From: Bacteroidaceae bacterium
GTDB taxonomy: Bacteria; Bacteroidota; Bacteroidia; Bacteroidales; Bacteroidaceae
Length of the DNA stretch: 36,101 nucleotides
Direction: 5' to 3'
NCBI GenBank assembly: GCA_017558175.1
Contig: JAFYWH010000040.1
Span: forward strand, 1 to 36,101
The notes below the pieces were generated by a model, which saw nothing but the letters and a program-made list of their open reading frames with translations, searched no databases and was not told the DNA's origin. This document shows positions 33,774-36,101 of the stretch, piece by piece. The stretch's first letter is position 1, and each line of letters starts with the position of its first letter. The position numbers were made by a program, and so were the translations under genes.

Positions 33774-35930
33774 ATGAAAAAACTCTTTTCTTTATTTCTC
33801 TTATTAAGCTGTATCGCTACTCTTTCCGCCAATCCTATTCATGGTTTGTTGGAACGCATCGATCAAGGTGCTTCCAAGAAATTCATCATCCAGCAACAGA
33901 AGTCGGATGTAGATTTCTTTGAATTGGATCAGAAAGGCGATAAGGTGGTGGTGCGTGGCAACAATTATGTGAGCATTGCTACCGGTATCAACTGGTATTT
34001 GAAGTATCATGCCGGCATTCATCTTTCGTGGAACGGCATGACTGCCGATTTGCCCGAAGTGCTTCCGGCGGTAAAGCAGAAGGAACGCCATGAAACCAAC
34101 CTTCCATATCGTTATGCTTATAACTATTGTACTTTCTCTTATTCCATGGCTTTTTGGGATTGGGAACGTTGGCAACAAGAAATCGACTGGATGGCATTGC
34201 ATGGTGTGAACCTTTCATTGGCTTTGACCGGTGCGGAAACTGTTTGGAAGAATGTCTTGACCAAGTTGGGTTATAGCAAAGATGAAATAAATGACTTTGT
34301 ATCCGGTTCGGGCTTTACAGCTTGGTGGTTGATGAATAACCTCGAAGGATGGGGTGGACCGAATCCCGATAGCTGGTATGTGCAACAGGAACAGCTTCAG
34401 AAGAAGATTGTAAAGCGGATGCGTGAGTATGGCATTCATCCGGTATTGCCGGGGTATTGCGGTATGGTTCCTCACAATGCCAAGGAGAAGTTGGGTTTGA
34501 ATGTGGCCGATCCTGGTTTGTGGTGCAGCTACAATCGTCCGGCTTTCTTGCAACCCGAAGACGAACGTTTCGAAGAAATCTCTTCCATTTATTATAAGGA
34601 GTTGACCAAACTTTATGGCAAGTCGAAGTTCTATGCCATGGACCCATTTCACGAAGGGGGAAATACGTCGGGCGTGAATCTCGATGCAGCTGGACAAGCG
34701 GTAATGGATGCCATGAAGAAGTGCAATCCGGAAGCCGTTTGGGTGATTCAGGCATGGCAAGAAAATCCTCGTGTGCCGATGATTCAGAACCGCAAGGCTG
34801 GTGATATGTTGGTGCTCGACCTTCATGCCGAATGTCGTCCGCAATGGGGCGATGCGTGGTCGGAATGGTGCCGTAAGGATGGTTTCATGCAGCACGATTG
34901 GGCTTATTGTATGTTGTTGAACTTCGGTGGCAATGTGGGCTTGCATGGCAAGATGGACATCCTAATCGATGGATTCTACAATGCCAAGGCCGATGCTCGT
35001 GCTTCGCAGACCATGAAGGGGGTAGGTATTACTCCGGAAGGTATTGAGAACAATCCGATGATGTACGAACTCCTTTACGAACTTCCTTGGCGTGCCGAGC
35101 GATTTACTCGTGAGGACTGGTTGAAGGAATACGTGCAGGCTCGTTATGGTGCTGACAATAAGGCTCTTCAGCAAGCATGGCAACTCTTGGGGGCCGGTAT
35201 TTATAACAGTCCGAAGGAAAAGCCTCAGCAAGGTACACACGAGTCGTTGTTCTGCGCCCGTCCGGGATTGGATGTATGGAAGGCTTCTGCATGGGCAGAA
35301 TCGAAGAACTATTACAACCCGAAGGAAGTGATGGAAGCAGCCCGTTTGATGGTTTCAGTAGCCGATAAGTTCAAAGGCAACAATAACTTTGAATACGATT
35401 TGGTGGATGTACTTCGTCAGGCATTGGCAGAGAAAGGTCGCTTGACATTGAAAGTGGTTTCGGCTGCATATAAGGCAGAAGACAAGGAACTTTTCAATCA
35501 GGCATCGAAGCGTTTCTTGAATCTCATCCTTTTGCAAGACGAGCTTTTGGGCACTCGCAAGGAATTCCGTGTAGGCAATTGGACAGAGATGGCACGCAAC
35601 ATCGGTAGCACTCCAGAAGAAAAGAACCTTTACGAATGGAATGCCCGCGTGCAAATCACGACTTGGGGCAACTATGCTGCTTCCGAACGTGGCAATCTTC
35701 ACGACTATGCCCACAAGGAATGGAATGGCATCTTGAAAGACTTCTACTACATGCGTTGGAAGACTTATTTCGATGCCTTGACCGCTACTTTAAATGGTAG
35801 CCTTGTTCCGGTGATCGATTGGTATGCCATCGAAGAACCATGGACCAAGGTCTCGGATACTTATGCTGCTGCTCCGGAAGGAGATTGTGTAGAAGTGGCC
35901 AAACGTGTCTATAAGGCCGTATTCGAGTAA
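33774..35930 (+). CDS. Alpha-N-acetylglucosaminidase, GH89 (NAGLU-like)
   Basis: I start at MKKLFSLFLLLSCIATLSA, a signal peptide, giving 718 residues; the upstream open frame is REP-like repeat. The family core is clear: NLPYRYAYNYCTFSYSMAFW, WERWQQEIDWMALHGVNLSL, FTAWWLMNNLEGWGGP, VLPGYCGMVP, NFGGNVGLHGKMD. Glu294 in DPFHEGG and Glu422 in TPEGIENNP align with the two catalytic acids of GH89 as I recall them. The enzyme removes terminal alpha-linked GlcNAc from host glycans such as mucin or heparan-type chains. It acts in the periplasm or outside. It is not in a Sus-type locus here. Confidence 0.93.
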   Translation: MKKLFSLFLLLSCIATLSANPIHGLLERIDQGASKKFIIQQQKSDVDFFELDQKGDKVVVRGNNYVSIATGINWYLKYHAGIHLSWNGMTADLPEVLPAVKQKERHETNLPYRYAYNYCTFSYSMAFWDWERWQQEIDWMALHGVNLSLALTGAETVWKNVLTKLGYSKDEINDFVSGSGFTAWWLMNNLEGWGGPNPDSWYVQQEQLQKKIVKRMREYGIHPVLPGYCGMVPHNAKEKLGLNVADPGLWCSYNRPAFLQPEDERFEEISSIYYKELTKLYGKSKFYAMDPFHEGGNTSGVNLDAAGQAVMDAMKKCNPEAVWVIQAWQENPRVPMIQNRKAGDMLVLDLHAECRPQWGDAWSEWCRKDGFMQHDWAYCMLLNFGGNVGLHGKMDILIDGFYNAKADARASQTMKGVGITPEGIENNPMMYELLYELPWRAERFTREDWLKEYVQARYGADNKALQQAWQLLGAGIYNSPKEKPQQGTHESLFCARPGLDVWKASAWAESKNYYNPKEVMEAARLMVSVADKFKGNNNFEYDLVDVLRQALAEKGRLTLKVVSAAYKAEDKELFNQASKRFLNLILLQDELLGTRKEFRVGNWTEMARNIGSTPEEKNLYEWNARVQITTWGNYAASERGNLHDYAHKEWNGILKDFYYMRWKTYFDALTATLNGSLVPVIDWYAIEEPWTKVSDTYAAAPEGDCVEVAKRVYKAVFE

Positions 35931-35960
35931 ATCGGTTGTTGAAAAGTTCATTCTTCCTCT

Positions 35961-35978
35961 CAGAGAAAACGCATGAAT
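35961..35978 (-). repeat. IS terminal inverted repeat, left end
   Basis: Exact 18-base reverse complement of 121-138; the inner bases diverge immediately (GCTAAG versus TAAAAT). Confidence 0.75.
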
Positions 35979-36101
35979 GCTAAGTTTTTATTTTCCAGCG
36001 ATGTTCGTTTGTTGAATAAAATTATTTGGGCCCTTTTTAGAAGAATTTGTTAGAACCATTCTAAACGGATTTTTTAAGATAAATCATTACGCAATTAAAG
36101 G
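35961..36101 (+). mobile_element. Left end of a second ISAs1-like IS copy, cut by window edge
   Basis: CAGAGAAAACGCATGAAT (35961-35978) is the exact inverse of the IS right-end repeat at 121-138, in the orientation expected for a left terminus. The next 123 bases are AT-rich with no transposase start yet visible, consistent with a left-end leader. The IS would lie 30 bp after the GH89 stop codon. Confidence 0.6.

Overview
The window looks like a chromosomal stretch of a Bacteroidales bacterium (Bacteroides/Phocaeicola/Prevotella-like). The evidence is the recurring Bacteroidetes promoter form (TTG or TTTG, 19-20 bp, then TAnnTTTG), mostly AT-rich leaders with few Shine-Dalgarno sites, a typical Bacteroidales gene set (class I fumarase, FabI, an RsmI paralogue, DUF4838 and GH89 glycan enzymes, NodT/AcrA/AcrB efflux operon) and GC-rich palindromic intergenic repeats. 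It resembles core chromosome with small accessory patches. There is no SusC/SusD pair, capsule locus, prophage or conjugative element.

Layout. 1-138 is the 3' end of a probable ISAs1-like insertion sequence. 139-1301 is an accessory patch: three iteron-like 33-bp repeats, a truncated DUF3990 gene and an overlapping small protein gene. 1310-5996 (minus) is an SNF2 helicase plus a companion protein. 6083-7279 is a YbdG-type mechanosensitive channel. 7351-13008 is a three-gene RND efflux operon whose first start codon adjoins a 19-bp perfect hairpin. 13082-14479 (minus) is a membrane protein with a histidine-kinase ATPase domain but no phospho-acceptor histidine. 14571-17153 holds a hot-dog thioesterase and a secreted DUF4838 glycosidase-like protein. 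17154-17684 is a highly palindromic non-coding block. 17685-19571 (minus) is a UPF1-like helicase and 19821-20984 an acyltransferase. 21167-22989 is an AAA ATPase plus DUF4435/TOPRIM pair that recalls PARIS defence. 23028-25928 holds a HAD phosphatase, a nitroreductase, FabI and an RsmI paralogue. Then come tRNA-Lys(UUU), an AI-2E-family permease (minus), RsmI, a coiled-coil lipoprotein, a lone tyrosine recombinase (minus), HflX, class I fumarase and a GH89 alpha-N-acetylglucosaminidase. From 35961 to the end lies the left end of a second IS with the same 18-bp terminal repeat as at 121-138.

Both edges lie inside copies of what appears to be the same IS, so this may be a whole contig broken at a multicopy element. 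The best candidates for something little described are the compact ATPase/DUF4435 pair, the SNF2 helicase/companion pair, the hairpin at the efflux operon start, the covarying palindromes at 17.2-17.6 kb and the sensor-like protein without a histidine. Functions are assigned by motif recognition only; no database search was possible.
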